Source: Schlegelella_A sp038231215
GTDB lineage: Bacteria; Pseudomonadota; Gammaproteobacteria; Burkholderiales; Burkholderiaceae_C
Direction: 5' to 3'
DNA: 64,000 bases
NCBI GenBank assembly: GCA_038231215.1
Contig: JBBRLS010000014.1
Location: 21,316-85,315 of the forward strand
Below, in pieces: positions 8,809 to 16,983 of the stretch. Both the position numbers and the translations under genes were made by a program. The notes beneath the pieces were generated by a model. The model searched no databases, was not told where the DNA came from, and saw only the letters and a list, made by a program, of their open reading frames with translations. Every line of letters begins with the position of its first letter. Position 1 is the stretch's first letter.

Positions 8809-8894
8809 GGCAGCGGGCGCAGGTGAAGAGTGCAAAGTGCCGACGCGCCGCAGGGCGATGACCCGGGGTCGTGCGGCTCGAGGAAGCGGAATTC

Positions 8895-8900
8895 TATAAT
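8895..8900 (+). promoter_or_regulatory. -10 box of the rhodanese-grxC operon
   Basis: A perfect TATAAT lies in the gpmA/rhodanese divergent spacer, 20 bases before the GTG at 8921. No good -35 is seen. The stretch GAGCGAGC just before the GTG could serve as a weak ribosome-binding site. Confidence 0.5.
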
Positions 8901-8920
8901 TCACGTTTTCCTGAGCGAGC

Positions 8921-9361
8921 GTGAACACGCCTCGTCCACCCTTGAATTTCGTCATCGAGAACTGGTACCTCTTCGCCGCAGCCCTGGTGTCCGGCGGCAT
9001 GCTCATCTGGCCGATGCTGACTCAGGGTGGTGGCACGGCCCGCGTGTCGGCGGCCGACGCGGTGCAGATCATCAACCGCGAGAAGGGCGTGCTTATCGAC
9101 GTGAGCGAGCCGGCCGAGTACGCCGCGGCGCATGCGGTCGGCGCGAGGAGCGTGCCGTTCGCGAGTCTCGAAACGTCGCGAGAGCTGCCAAAGAACAAGT
9201 CGCTGCCGCTCCTCGTCGTCTGTCCGACCGGCACGCGCGCGCCGCGCGCCCTGGCCGTGCTGAAGAAGCTCGGCTTCGAGAACACGCGCGTGCTGGCCGG
9301 CGGACTCGCCGCCTGGCGCGCCGCGAATCTGCCGGTCGAGAAGGCCGCCGCCCCGGTATGA
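8921..9361 (+). CDS. Membrane-anchored rhodanese-domain protein
   Basis: 146 residues: an N-terminal transmembrane segment (about 15-33) followed by a single rhodanese domain with active-site Cys101 in VVCPTGTRA, so persulfide chemistry is plausible. The start is a GTG at 8921, supported by the upstream TATAAT. Its stop overlaps the ATG of grxC (ATGA). The arrangement rhodanese-grxC-secB resembles the yibN-grxC-secB-gpsA order of gammaproteobacteria, so the family is likely YibN-like. The physiological sulfur acceptor is unknown. Confidence 0.87.
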   Translation: MNTPRPPLNFVIENWYLFAAALVSGGMLIWPMLTQGGGTARVSAADAVQIINREKGVLIDVSEPAEYAAAHAVGARSVPFASLETSRELPKNKSLPLLVVCPTGTRAPRALAVLKKLGFENTRVLAGGLAAWRAANLPVEKAAAPV

Positions 9362-9633
9362 ACGTGGCGATGCAAGCGGTAAAGATGTACAGCACGGCAA
9401 GCTGCCCCTTCTGCATTCGTGCCAAGGCGCTGCTGCGCCAGCGCGGCGTCGAGACGATCGACGAGGTCCGCATCGACGACCACCCGGCCGAGCGCGACGC
9501 CATGATCCGCCTCACGCAGCGCCGCACCGTGCCGCAGATCTTCATCGGCGACACGCACGTCGGCGGCTGCGACGAGCTGATGGCGCTCGACCGCGCCGGC
9601 GCCCTAGAGCCGCTGCTCGCGGGCACGCGATAA
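9358..9633 (+). CDS. grxC: Glutaredoxin 3
   Basis: 91 residues, a dithiol glutaredoxin that uses glutathione to reduce disulfides or glutathionylated proteins in the cytosol. The CPFC active site is at residues 16-19, the cis-proline motif TVPQIFIG is present, and GGCDELMALD forms the glutathione-binding end. The ATG overlaps the rhodanese stop by four bases, indicating coupled translation. A first transcript presumably begins at the TATAAT at 8895. Confidence 0.94.
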   Translation: MNVAMQAVKMYSTASCPFCIRAKALLRQRGVETIDEVRIDDHPAERDAMIRLTQRRTVPQIFIGDTHVGGCDELMALDRAGALEPLLAGTR

Positions 9634-9634
9634 T
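9629..9634 (+). promoter_or_regulatory. Candidate -10 box for secB
   Basis: GATAAT spans the end of grxC, about 80 bases upstream of the secB ATG. It would give a leader of about 70 bases. Only the hexamer supports it. Confidence 0.3.
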
Positions 9635-9713
9635 CGCCGCCCCGGCGACATTGCCGGGCGCATCGCGTCGCGCCGCCGCGCTCGCACCCACCCCCATCCG
9701 CAAAGAGCTTCGC

Positions 9714-10205
9714 ATGGCTGACGACACCAACAACGCCCCCCTGTTCCAGATCCAGCGCATGTACCTGAAGGATCTGTCGCTGGAGCAGCCGAACTCGCCG
9801 CAGGTGCTGCTCGAGCAGGGCCAGCCGCAGGTCGAGATCAACCTGACGCTGGGCGCCGAGAAGATCAGCGACGGGATGTACGAAGTGACCGTGATGGCAA
9901 CGGTGACGACGAACATCAACGACAAGACGCTGTTCCTCGTCGAAGCCAAGCAGGGCGGCATCTTCGAGATCCGCAACATCCCCGACGAGCAGCTCAAGCA
10001 GATCCTGGGCATCTCCTGCCCGAGCATCGTCTATCCCTACCTGCGCGCCATCGTCTCCGACGTCTGCACGCGCGCCGGATTCCCGCCGGTGGTGCTGTCG
10101 GAAGTCAACTTCCAGTCGATGTACGAAGCGCAGCAGGCCGAGCTGCAGGCGCAGGCCGCTGCAGCACTGACGAACGGCTCGGGCGCGAGCGGCGCCATCA
10201 ACTGA
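9714..10205 (+). CDS. secB: Protein-export chaperone SecB
   Basis: 163 residues; the homotetrameric cytosolic chaperone that keeps preproteins unfolded and delivers them to SecA. The conserved core is visible, including QRMYLKDLSLE, QPQVEINLTL, KTLFLVEAKQGGIFEI and the FPPVVLSEVNF block preceding the helix that contacts SecA. An alanine/glutamine-rich C-terminal tail follows (residues about 140-163). It lies between grxC and gpsA, the usual neighbours. Confidence 0.96.
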   Translation: MADDTNNAPLFQIQRMYLKDLSLEQPNSPQVLLEQGQPQVEINLTLGAEKISDGMYEVTVMATVTTNINDKTLFLVEAKQGGIFEIRNIPDEQLKQILGISCPSIVYPYLRAIVSDVCTRAGFPPVVLSEVNFQSMYEAQQAELQAQAAAALTNGSGASGAIN

Positions 10206-10233
10206 GCGGTAGAGAGACCATCGGGTCGCGTCG

Positions 10234-11223
10234 ATGAACCTCACGGTGCTCGGCGCGGGGGCCTGGGGCACGGCGCTGGCCGTTCATGCGTCGGCCGCGC
10301 ACGCCACGCGCCTCTGGGCGCGCGACGCCGAGCAGGCGGCGCAGATGCGGTCGCTGCGTCGCAACGCCCGCTACCTGGCCGGCATCGCGCTGCCGCCGGC
10401 GCTGCAGATCACGAACGATTTCAATGCCGCGGTACGGCACGCGCGCGACGGCCTGATCGTCATCGCGACGCCGATGGCCGGCCTCGACGAAATGCTGCGC
10501 CGTCTGCCCGGCGACGTCGACACCGGCGTGCTGTGGCTTTGCAAGGGCTTCCAGGAAGGCACGGGCTGGCTCGGCCACGAGGTGGCACGCGCAGCCCGGC
10601 CGGCGGCGCGCGTCGGCGTCCTCTCGGGGCCCAGCTTCGCCATCGAGGTGGCGCGTGGCCAGCCGACGGCGCTGGTCGCGGCAAGCATCGACGCAGCCTT
10701 GTGCGAGGCGGCAGTGCAGGCCTTTCACGCCGCCAACCTGCGCATCTATACCTCGGCCGATCCGGTCGGCGTCGAGGTCGGCGGCGCGGTCAAGAACGTG
10801 CTGGCCATCGCCACGGGAATGGCCGACGGCATGCAGCTCGGCCTCAACGCACGCGCCGCGCTCATCACGCGCGGCCTGGCCGAGATGACGCGCCTCGGGC
10901 TGGCCCTCGGTGCCGAGGCGCAGACCTTCACGGGCCTGTCCGGTCTCGGCGACCTGGTCCTGACGACGACGGGCGATCTCTCGCGCAACCGAAGCGTCGG
11001 CTTGCGCCTGGCCGAAGGCGTGCCGCTGGCGCGCATCCTCGCCGAGCTCGGCCACGTCGCCGAGGGGGTGACGAGCGCGCCCATGGTGCTGCGGCGCGCC
11101 CACGCGCGCGGCGTCGAGATGCCGATCGTCGACGCCGTCGTGCGGGTGCTCGACGGCCGCATCGCCGCCGCGGAAGGGCTCGAGCAACTGCTTCGCCGCG
11201 ACGCCCGGGCCGAGGGTCTTTGA
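10234..11223 (+). CDS. gpsA: Glycerol-3-phosphate dehydrogenase [NAD(P)+]
   Basis: 329 residues; reduces dihydroxyacetone phosphate to sn-glycerol 3-phosphate, the backbone for phospholipids. The N-terminal dinucleotide-binding motif is LGAGAWGTALA (Gly7-Gly12 region). The catalytic domain shows GPSFAIEVARGQPTAL, GGAVKNVLAIATG with the catalytic Lys, and FTGLSGLGDLVLT. It follows secB by 28 bases and converges with trmL across 4 bases. It could also use DHAP produced by the dhaKL genes at 28-29.6 kb, but there is no direct linkage. Confidence 0.96.
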   Translation: MNLTVLGAGAWGTALAVHASAAHATRLWARDAEQAAQMRSLRRNARYLAGIALPPALQITNDFNAAVRHARDGLIVIATPMAGLDEMLRRLPGDVDTGVLWLCKGFQEGTGWLGHEVARAARPAARVGVLSGPSFAIEVARGQPTALVAASIDAALCEAAVQAFHAANLRIYTSADPVGVEVGGAVKNVLAIATGMADGMQLGLNARAALITRGLAEMTRLGLALGAEAQTFTGLSGLGDLVLTTTGDLSRNRSVGLRLAEGVPLARILAELGHVAEGVTSAPMVLRRAHARGVEMPIVDAVVRVLDGRIAAAEGLEQLLRRDARAEGL

Positions 11224-11227
11224 CGCG

Positions 11228-11698
11228 CTAACTGCCGCCCGTGTAACCGTTCTGTCGCCAGGCTTCAAAGATAACCACGGCGACGGCGTTGCTGAGGTTG
11301 AGACTGCGCTGGCCGGGCCGGAGCGGCAGGCGAACATGCTGCGCGGCCGGAATCGCTTCGCGTACGAAGGCACGCAGGCCGGACGTCTCCGAGCCGAACA
11401 CCAGCCAGTCGCCCGGCGCCCAGGCGATTTCGGCGAACCGGGTCGCGCCTTGCGTCGTGAAGGCGAAGAGGCGGTCGGGCGGTGGGCTTTCGGCGGCGAT
11501 GAAGGCTGGCCACGATGCGTGTCGCTGCACATTGGCCACCTCGTGATAGTCGAGGCCCGCGCGGCGCAGCAGGCGGTCCTCCATCGAGAAGCCGAGCGGC
11601 TCGACCAGATGCAGGCGCGCCCCGGTGTTGGCGGCGAGGCGGATGACGTTGCCCGTGTTGGGCGGGATCTCGGGCTCGACCAGGACGATGTTGAACAT
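11228..11698 (-). CDS. trmL: tRNA (cytidine/uridine(34)-2'-O)-methyltransferase TrmL
   Basis: 156 residues of the SPOUT class, which 2'-O-methylates the wobble nucleotide of certain leucine tRNAs. The N-terminus (FNIVLVEPEIPPNTGNVIRL) and the C-terminal knot region (LVFGSETSGL, then LRPGQRSLNLSNAVAVV) are diagnostic. Length matches single-domain TrmL (YibK). It lies 6 bases downstream of comF on the same strand and is probably cotranscribed with it. Confidence 0.93.
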   Translation of the reverse strand: MFNIVLVEPEIPPNTGNVIRLAANTGARLHLVEPLGFSMEDRLLRRAGLDYHEVANVQRHASWPAFIAAESPPPDRLFAFTTQGATRFAEIAWAPGDWLVFGSETSGLRAFVREAIPAAQHVRLPLRPGQRSLNLSNAVAVVIFEAWRQNGYTGGS

Positions 11699-11704
11699 GC
11701 GGCC

Positions 11705-12433
11705 CTACTGATCGCCGGGACGCGGCGTTCGCGCGAACACCCAGACCTCGACGCGCGCCGCGCCCGCCGCCTTCAGTACGCGCGCGATCTCGGCCAGCGT
11801 GCTGCCCGTCGTCATGACGTCGTCGACGACGGCGATCGTGCGCCCGCGCACTTCGCCGAGCCGTCGCGGCTCGACGGCAAAGGCGCCGCGCACGTTGCCG
11901 GCGCGCGCTTCGGGCGGCAGGGCGAGCTGGTGCGGCGTGTCGCGCATGCGCAGGAGGAGGTGATCGTCGGCAACGCAACGCAAGCGTCGCGCGCTGCGCC
12001 GGGCCAGCTCCCAGGCCTGGTTGTAGCCGCGCTCGCGCAGCCGGGCGGCGCTGAGCGGCACGGGTACGACGACCGATGGCGCCGCCTCGGCATCCCGTCC
12101 GGCGCAGGCCTCGACGATTGCGGCGGCGAAGACCGGCGCGAGGTCGAGCGCGGCGTGAAACTTGAAGGCCGGGATCAAGCGGTCCCATGGGTAGGCGTAG
12201 TCGACGCGGGCGAACGCCGCGTCGAATGGCGGCGGCGCAGCCAGGCAGGATCCGCAGACCGAGACGTCGCCCGCGACGGGCAGGGCGCATCGCCCGCAAC
12301 GCGGCACGACCTGGGCAAAGCGGCCGAGGCAATCGGCGCAGACGCGGCCCATGCCCCAGCTCCGGCAGACCGCGCACAGGCTCGGCCAGCGCCGCGGCGC
12401 GGCGATGCGCGCCGGTCGGCTCGTCGCAAGCAT
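11705..12433 (-). CDS. comF: ComF family phosphoribosyltransferase-like protein
   Basis: 242 residues. An N-terminal four-cysteine zinc-ribbon-like segment (CAVC, CADC, CGRC, CGSC spread over about residues 20-65) precedes a type I PRTase fold with the loop VVDDVMTTGSTL near the C-terminus. ComF proteins are needed for DNA uptake in competent bacteria, and in non-competent species their role is unclear. The open frame continues upstream, but the ATG at 12433 gives the family N-terminus and is 6 bases from a TATATT box on this strand. Its start faces the bioC start across only 21 bases. Confidence 0.88.
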   Translation of the reverse strand: MLATSRPARIAAPRRWPSLCAVCRSWGMGRVCADCLGRFAQVVPRCGRCALPVAGDVSVCGSCLAAPPPFDAAFARVDYAYPWDRLIPAFKFHAALDLAPVFAAAIVEACAGRDAEAAPSVVVPVPLSAARLRERGYNQAWELARRSARRLRCVADDHLLLRMRDTPHQLALPPEARAGNVRGAFAVEPRRLGEVRGRTIAVVDDVMTTGSTLAEIARVLKAAGAARVEVWVFARTPRPGDQ

Positions 12434-12454
12434 CGGCTCAATATACTGCCCGCC
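12434..12454. promoter_or_regulatory. Shared divergent comF/bioC promoter spacer
   Basis: The two start codons are 21 bases apart. On the plus strand TATACT (12442-12447) ends 7 bases before the bioC ATG. On the minus strand TATATT (12445 down to 12440) ends 6 bases before the comF ATG. The two -10-like hexamers overlap, so both transcripts would start at or beside their ATGs and the promoters should exclude each other. No -35 boxes are recognised. Confidence 0.5.
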
Positions 12455-13363
12455 ATGAAGGAGGCCGATCGCTTGGGGGGCCGACGCCTCGATGCGGTTG
12501 CCGTCGAAGCAGCGCTGCGCCGCATGGCGCGTCGCGACGAGCCGCCCTGGCTGCACACCGAGGTGGCGCGTCGACTGGCAGAGCGCCTGCTGCCGATCCG
12601 CGCCGAGCCCGAGCGCGTGCTCGACTGGTGGGCCGGTCCCGGAGCCGGCGAACGCGCGCTCCGCGAGCGCTATCCGAACGCGGAGATCGTCGCCGTCGAG
12701 CCCGACGCTGCATGGCTCGCCCGTCGTGTGCGAAGCGCCGTGCGCCCGTGGTGGGCCTTCGGCAAGGCGCCAGCCGCCGCGACTCGCAACGTCGACGACA
12801 GCGACTCGGCGATCGGCCGCGCAGGGCTGGTCTGGGCCAACATGGTGCTGCACGGCGTCGTCGATCCGCCGGCCCTGTTCTCACGCTGGCATGCGCTGCT
12901 CGGCGCGGGTGGTTTCATCGCCCTGTCGTGCCTCGGCCCCGGCACCTTGCGCGAGCTGCGCGATCTCTACGCCGCGCTCGGCTGGCCGGCGCCGACGCCG
13001 GGCTTCATAGACATGCACGACCTCGGCGACATGCTCGTGGCGGCTGGCTTCGCCGACCCGGTGCTGGACCAGGAAACGTTGGCGATCACATGGCCCGACG
13101 CAGACGCGCTGCTGGGCGAGCTGCGCCAACTCGGCGGCAACGCCGCGCCCGATCGCTTCGCCGGCTTGCGCACGCCGGCGTGGCGCCGCCGCCTCGCCGT
13201 CGCGCTCGGCGAACGGGCCGGCGCCGATGGCCGGATTACGCTGAGCTTCGAGGTGGCGTATGGCCACGGCTTCAAGGCCGCGCCGCGCGTTCGGGATGGC
13301 GAAGTCGCGGTCTCGCTGGACGACATGCGTGCCATGGTGAAACGGCCACCCCGCCCGCGCTGA
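12455..13363 (+). CDS. bioC: BioC-like SAM-dependent methyltransferase (malonyl-ACP O-methyltransferase)
   Basis: 302 residues of the class I methyltransferase fold. The SAM-binding motif I is the variant VLDWWAGPGAGE, with an acidic end of strand beta-2 in IVAVEPD. Later blocks SCLGPGTLRELR and FIDMHDLGDMLVAAGF are typical of betaproteobacterial BioC, which methylates malonyl-ACP to start pimelate synthesis for biotin. Divergence from comF is a common arrangement in Burkholderiales. No other biotin genes lie in the window, so the assignment rests on family resemblance. Confidence 0.8.
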   Translation: MKEADRLGGRRLDAVAVEAALRRMARRDEPPWLHTEVARRLAERLLPIRAEPERVLDWWAGPGAGERALRERYPNAEIVAVEPDAAWLARRVRSAVRPWWAFGKAPAAATRNVDDSDSAIGRAGLVWANMVLHGVVDPPALFSRWHALLGAGGFIALSCLGPGTLRELRDLYAALGWPAPTPGFIDMHDLGDMLVAAGFADPVLDQETLAITWPDADALLGELRQLGGNAAPDRFAGLRTPAWRRRLAVALGERAGADGRITLSFEVAYGHGFKAAPRVRDGEVAVSLDDMRAMVKRPPRPR

Positions 13364-13373
13364 AGGCGTGGGC

Positions 13374-13379
13374 TAAAAT
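13374..13379 (+). promoter_or_regulatory. -10-like box upstream of the DUF2244/cox region
   Basis: TAAAAT followed by AATT forms a rare AT-rich patch just after bioC. A transcript from here would start near 13386 and carry a leader of roughly 107 bases before the DUF2244 start at 13493. Confidence 0.4.
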
Positions 13380-13385
13380 AATTGC

Positions 13386-13492
13386 ATGTTGTCGAGGCTG
13401 TTCGGCGCGGGAGGCAACTCCGTGTCAGCGTGGCGCCGAAGACAAGGGTTCACGGCGCATCGACAGGCCCACTTCAGGCGACGCACGGCAGG
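13386..13492 (+). other. Candidate structured 5' leader RNA upstream of the DUF2244 gene
   Basis: The leader can fold into nested helices. TTCGGCGC (13401-13408) pairs perfectly with GCGCCGAA (13433-13440). Inside that lies GGAG-GCAA-CTCC (13410-13421), a hairpin with a GNRA tetraloop. TGTCGA (13390-13395) can pair with TCGACA (13460-13465) to close the whole. A 71-codon frame also opens at 13386 but has atypical codon use. I do not recognise a known riboswitch or RNA family. Confidence 0.3.
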
Positions 13493-14038
13493 ATGTCAGT
13501 TCTCAGTGTTCATGCTCCGCGCGGCGCCGCTTCGACGGCCTCGCTGCCCCGCTTCGCGAGCGCCGCGGACGAGGCCGACGGCTCGGTGCGCTGGCTCATG
13601 AAGCGCAACTGCTCGGTGGCGCCGCGCCAGCTCATGGCCGTTTACCTGAGCCTTTGCCTGCTGGCGCTGGCGATCGGCGTCTTCTTCTGGATGCGCGGTG
13701 CGCCGCTGGTGCTGCCCTTTGCCGGCGCCGAACTGGTTGCCTTCGGGATCGCACTCCTGGTCTATGCGCGCCACGCTACCGACCGCGAAAGCATGGTGCT
13801 CAGCCCCGGTCGATTCACGGTCGAGTGCACGCTGGGTCGTAGCACCGAGCGGGTCGAATTCGCGCCCGCGTGGGTCCGCGTCGAGCCGCAGCGCGGCGAC
13901 GGCTCGCTGATCGAACTCTCGGGCGAAGGCCGGCGCGCCGCCGTTGGCCGCTTCGTGCGACCCGAGTTGCGCCGCGCCCTGGCCGACGAATTGCGTGCGG
14001 CCTTGCGTCGCTCGTGCGGCGCGGCTGCGGCGCCATGA
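13493..14038 (+). CDS. DUF2244 integral membrane protein
   Basis: 181 residues. Two transmembrane segments (about 45-64 and 69-87) are followed by a soluble C-terminal domain ending in an arginine-rich helix. The block RWLMKRNCSVAPRQL just before the membrane pair is characteristic of DUF2244 proteins, which are frequently encoded immediately upstream of coxB in alpha- and betaproteobacteria. The function is unknown, but position suggests a link to cytochrome c oxidase. The start is uncertain: the frame is open from 13382 and a later ATG precedes KRNCSVAP. The 37 bases to coxB suggest cotranscription. Confidence 0.78.
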   Translation: MSVLSVHAPRGAASTASLPRFASAADEADGSVRWLMKRNCSVAPRQLMAVYLSLCLLALAIGVFFWMRGAPLVLPFAGAELVAFGIALLVYARHATDRESMVLSPGRFTVECTLGRSTERVEFAPAWVRVEPQRGDGSLIELSGEGRRAAVGRFVRPELRRALADELRAALRRSCGAAAAP

Positions 14039-14075
14039 AATTCAGACGATTTGGGAAAACGTGGCACCACAGATA

Positions 14076-15245
14076 ATGACGATGCGATCACTTTGGCACC
14101 TTGCGATCCTGCGGCTTGCCTTGACCTTGGGGGCCGTGATGGCGTTTCCGGCCTGGGCCGTCAACGATCTCAGGGGCGGCCCGGCGGTCAATCAGTACAA
14201 CCTGCATCCGCCGGCCTCGGCCGTCGCCTACGACCAGCAGTGGCTGCACAACTTCATGCTCGTCATCTGCACGGTGATCTTCATCGCCGTGTTCGGCGTC
14301 ATGTTCTATTCGATTTTCATGCACCGCCGCTCGAAGGGCGCGAAGGCTGCCAACTTCCACGAGAGCACGACGGTCGAGATCGCCTGGACCATCGTGCCTT
14401 TCGTCATCGTCATCCTGATGGCGCTGCCGGCCACGCGTGTCGTCGTGGCGATGAAGGACACGAGCTCGGCCGACCTGACCGTCAAGGTCACCGGCATCCA
14501 GTGGAAGTGGGGCTACGACTATCTGAAGGGCGAGGGCGAGGGGATCGGCTTCCTCTCGACGCTCGATCCGGTGCAGCGCGAGATGTCGAACTCGGGCAAG
14601 CCGGAGGGCGACGACTACCTGCTGCGCGTCGACAACCCGCTGGTCGTGCCGGTCGACAAGAAGATCCGCCTGATCACGACCGCCAACGACGTCATCCACG
14701 CCTTCTACGTCCCTTCGCTGGGCGTGCAGGAATCGGCGATTCCCGGCTTCGTGCGCGACGCCTGGTTCCGCGCTGACCATACCGGCAGCTACTACGGCCA
14801 GTGCTCGCAGCTCTGCGGCAAGGAGCACTCGTACATGCCGATCCACGTCAAGGTGGTTTCGCAACAGGCCTACACGGCCTGGGTCGACGGTGAGAAGAAG
14901 AAGGCTGCTGCCCAGGGCGACGATCCGAGCAAGGTCTGGGACCTGGCCGGGCTGCAAGCGCGTGGCGAGGCCGTCTACACCGCGAACTGCCAGGTTTGCC
15001 ATCAGTCGAACGGCAAGGGCGGCGGCGCCATCAAGGCGCTCGACGGCTCGGCTACGGTGCTCGACACCGACAAGACGAAGCAGATCCACGTCCTGCTGAA
15101 CGGCCAGAACAACGGCGCGATGCCCGCGTGGAAGCAGCTCAGCGACACCGAGATCGCGGCGGTCGTAACCTACACCAAGAACCACTGGTCGAACGCCACC
15201 GGGCAAGTCGTGCAGCCGACCGACGTCGCGGCAGCGCGCAAGTGA
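14076..15245 (+). CDS. coxB: Cytochrome c oxidase subunit II with fused cytochrome c domain (caa3-like)
   Basis: 389 residues; carries the CuA centre that accepts electrons from cytochrome c. A signal-like N-terminus (1-28) and two transmembrane helices (about 55-76 and 104-127) are followed by the CuA domain, with the ligand His in VIHAFYVPS and the cluster GQCSQLCGKEHSYMP. A C-terminal cytochrome c domain carries CQVCH (Cys305, Cys308, His309) and a likely Met ligand in GAMPAWKQL. The fused heme domain is common in betaproteobacterial CoxB. It starts the coxB-coxA-ctaG-coxC run; 26 bases precede coxA. Confidence 0.95.
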   Translation: MTMRSLWHLAILRLALTLGAVMAFPAWAVNDLRGGPAVNQYNLHPPASAVAYDQQWLHNFMLVICTVIFIAVFGVMFYSIFMHRRSKGAKAANFHESTTVEIAWTIVPFVIVILMALPATRVVVAMKDTSSADLTVKVTGIQWKWGYDYLKGEGEGIGFLSTLDPVQREMSNSGKPEGDDYLLRVDNPLVVPVDKKIRLITTANDVIHAFYVPSLGVQESAIPGFVRDAWFRADHTGSYYGQCSQLCGKEHSYMPIHVKVVSQQAYTAWVDGEKKKAAAQGDDPSKVWDLAGLQARGEAVYTANCQVCHQSNGKGGGAIKALDGSATVLDTDKTKQIHVLLNGQNNGAMPAWKQLSDTEIAAVVTYTKNHWSNATGQVVQPTDVAAARK

Positions 15246-15271
15246 CACGAAATTCGACAAGGACCCAGTAA

Positions 15272-16972
15272 ATGAGTGCAGTACTCGGACAAGACGGCGG
15301 AACCCACGGGATCGTCGGCGGCCACGCCCACGACGATCACCATGATCACGACCACGGCGCGCCGCACGGCTGGCGCCGTTGGGTCTACGCGACCAACCAC
15401 AAGGACATCGGCACGATGTACCTGGTGTTCGCCTTCACGATGTTCATGATCGGAGGCGTGCTCGCGCTGGTGATCCGCGCCGAGCTGTTCCAGCCTGGCC
15501 TGCAGTTCGTCAACCCGCAGCTCTTCAACCAGCTGACGACCATGCACGGGCTGATCATGGTGTTCGGCGCGATCATGCCGGCCTTCGTCGGCTTCGCGAA
15601 CTGGATGATCCCGCTGCAGATCGGCGCGCCCGACATGGCCTTCGCGCGCATGAACAACCTGAGCTTCTGGCTGCTCATCCCGGCCGCCGTGATGATCGTC
15701 AGCTCGTTCTTCATGCCGGGCGGCGCACCTGCCGCCGGCTGGACGCTCTATGCGCCGCTGACACTGCAGATGGGCCCCTCGATGGACGCCGGCATCTTTG
15801 CCCTGCACATCCTCGGCGCGAGCTCGATCATGGGCTCGATCAACATCGTCGTCACCGTGCTCAACATGCGCGCGCCGGGCATGACGCTGATGAAGATGCC
15901 GCTGTTCGCCTGGACTTGGCTGATCACCGCCTACCTGCTGATCGCGGTGATGCCGGTGCTCGCCGGCGCGATCACGATGACGCTCACGGACCGCCACTTC
16001 GGCACCAGCTTCTTCAACCCGGCCGGCGGCGGCGATCCGGTGATGTACCAGCACATCTTCTGGTTCTTCGGCCACCCCGAGGTCTACATCATGATCCTGC
16101 CGGCCTTCGGCATCATCAGCGCCATCATCCCGGCGTTTGCGCGCAAGCGCCTGTTCGGCTACACCTCGATGGTCTACGCTACGGCCTCGATCGCGATTCT
16201 GTCGTTCATCGTCTGGGCGCACCACATGTTCACGCAGGGCATGCCGGTCACCGGCCAGCTCTTCTTCATGTACGCGACGATGCTGATCGCGGTGCCGACC
16301 GGCGTGAAGATCTTCAACTGGATCGCCACCATGTGGCGCGGCTCGATGACCTTCGAGACGCCGATGCTCTGGGCCGTCGGCTTCATCTTCGTCTTCACGA
16401 TGGGCGGCTTCACCGGCCTGATCCTGGCGATGGCGCCGATCGACATCCAGCTTCACGACACCTACTACGTCGTCGCCCACTTCCACTACGTGCTTGTCGC
16501 CGGGTCGCTGTTCGCGATGTTCGGCGGCGTCTACTACTGGGGTCCGAAGTGGACGGGCGTGATGTACAGCGAGACGCGCGGCAAGATCCACTTCTGGGCC
16601 TCGCTGATTTTCTTCAACGTGACCTTCTTCCCGATGCACTTCCTCGGGCTCGCCGGCATGCCGCGCCGCTACGCCGACTACCCGATGCAGTTCACCGACT
16701 TCAACATGGTGGCGACGATCGGCGCGTTCGGCTTCGGCCTTTCGCAGGTGTACTTCCTGTTCTTCGTCGTCATCCCGATGATGCGCGGCAAGGGCGCACC
16801 GGCGCCGCAGCAGCCGTGGGATGGCGCCGAGGGGCTGGAGTGGGAGATCCCGTCGCCGGCGCCGTTCCATACCTTTGAGACGCCGCCCCGGCTCAACGCC
16901 GCAGGAACCAAGATCCTCGGCTATGGCGCACCGGGCCAGGCCGACGCATCGGCAGCGGGCGCACACGCCTGA
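15272..16972 (+). CDS. coxA: Cytochrome c oxidase subunit I
   Basis: 566 residues with about 12 transmembrane helices; holds heme a and the heme a3-CuB oxygen-reducing centre. Visible ligands include HPEVY (His268, with the cross-linked Tyr272), WAHHMF (His317, His318 for CuB) and AHFHY (His403 and His405 for the hemes). D- and K-channel surroundings look intact. The first 32 residues form a His/Asp-rich cytoplasmic tail before WRRWVYATNHKDIG. It is followed after 11 bases by a 37-residue conserved small protein. Confidence 0.98.
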   Translation: MSAVLGQDGGTHGIVGGHAHDDHHDHDHGAPHGWRRWVYATNHKDIGTMYLVFAFTMFMIGGVLALVIRAELFQPGLQFVNPQLFNQLTTMHGLIMVFGAIMPAFVGFANWMIPLQIGAPDMAFARMNNLSFWLLIPAAVMIVSSFFMPGGAPAAGWTLYAPLTLQMGPSMDAGIFALHILGASSIMGSINIVVTVLNMRAPGMTLMKMPLFAWTWLITAYLLIAVMPVLAGAITMTLTDRHFGTSFFNPAGGGDPVMYQHIFWFFGHPEVYIMILPAFGIISAIIPAFARKRLFGYTSMVYATASIAILSFIVWAHHMFTQGMPVTGQLFFMYATMLIAVPTGVKIFNWIATMWRGSMTFETPMLWAVGFIFVFTMGGFTGLILAMAPIDIQLHDTYYVVAHFHYVLVAGSLFAMFGGVYYWGPKWTGVMYSETRGKIHFWASLIFFNVTFFPMHFLGLAGMPRRYADYPMQFTDFNMVATIGAFGFGLSQVYFLFFVVIPMMRGKGAPAPQQPWDGAEGLEWEIPSPAPFHTFETPPRLNAAGTKILGYGAPGQADASAAGAHA

Positions 16973-16983
16973 GGGCGACGACG

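Noticed and set aside
12434..12853. Upstream extension of the comF frame
   Set aside because: It would be antisense to bioC, and the family N-terminus with its zinc cysteines begins after the ATG at 12433.
13386..13601. 71-codon open frame starting just after the TAAAAT box
   Set aside because: Its codon use has far fewer third-position G/C than real neighbours, the product is Arg-rich without a known domain, and it runs into the DUF2244 gene in another frame. The stretch is better explained as a structured leader.
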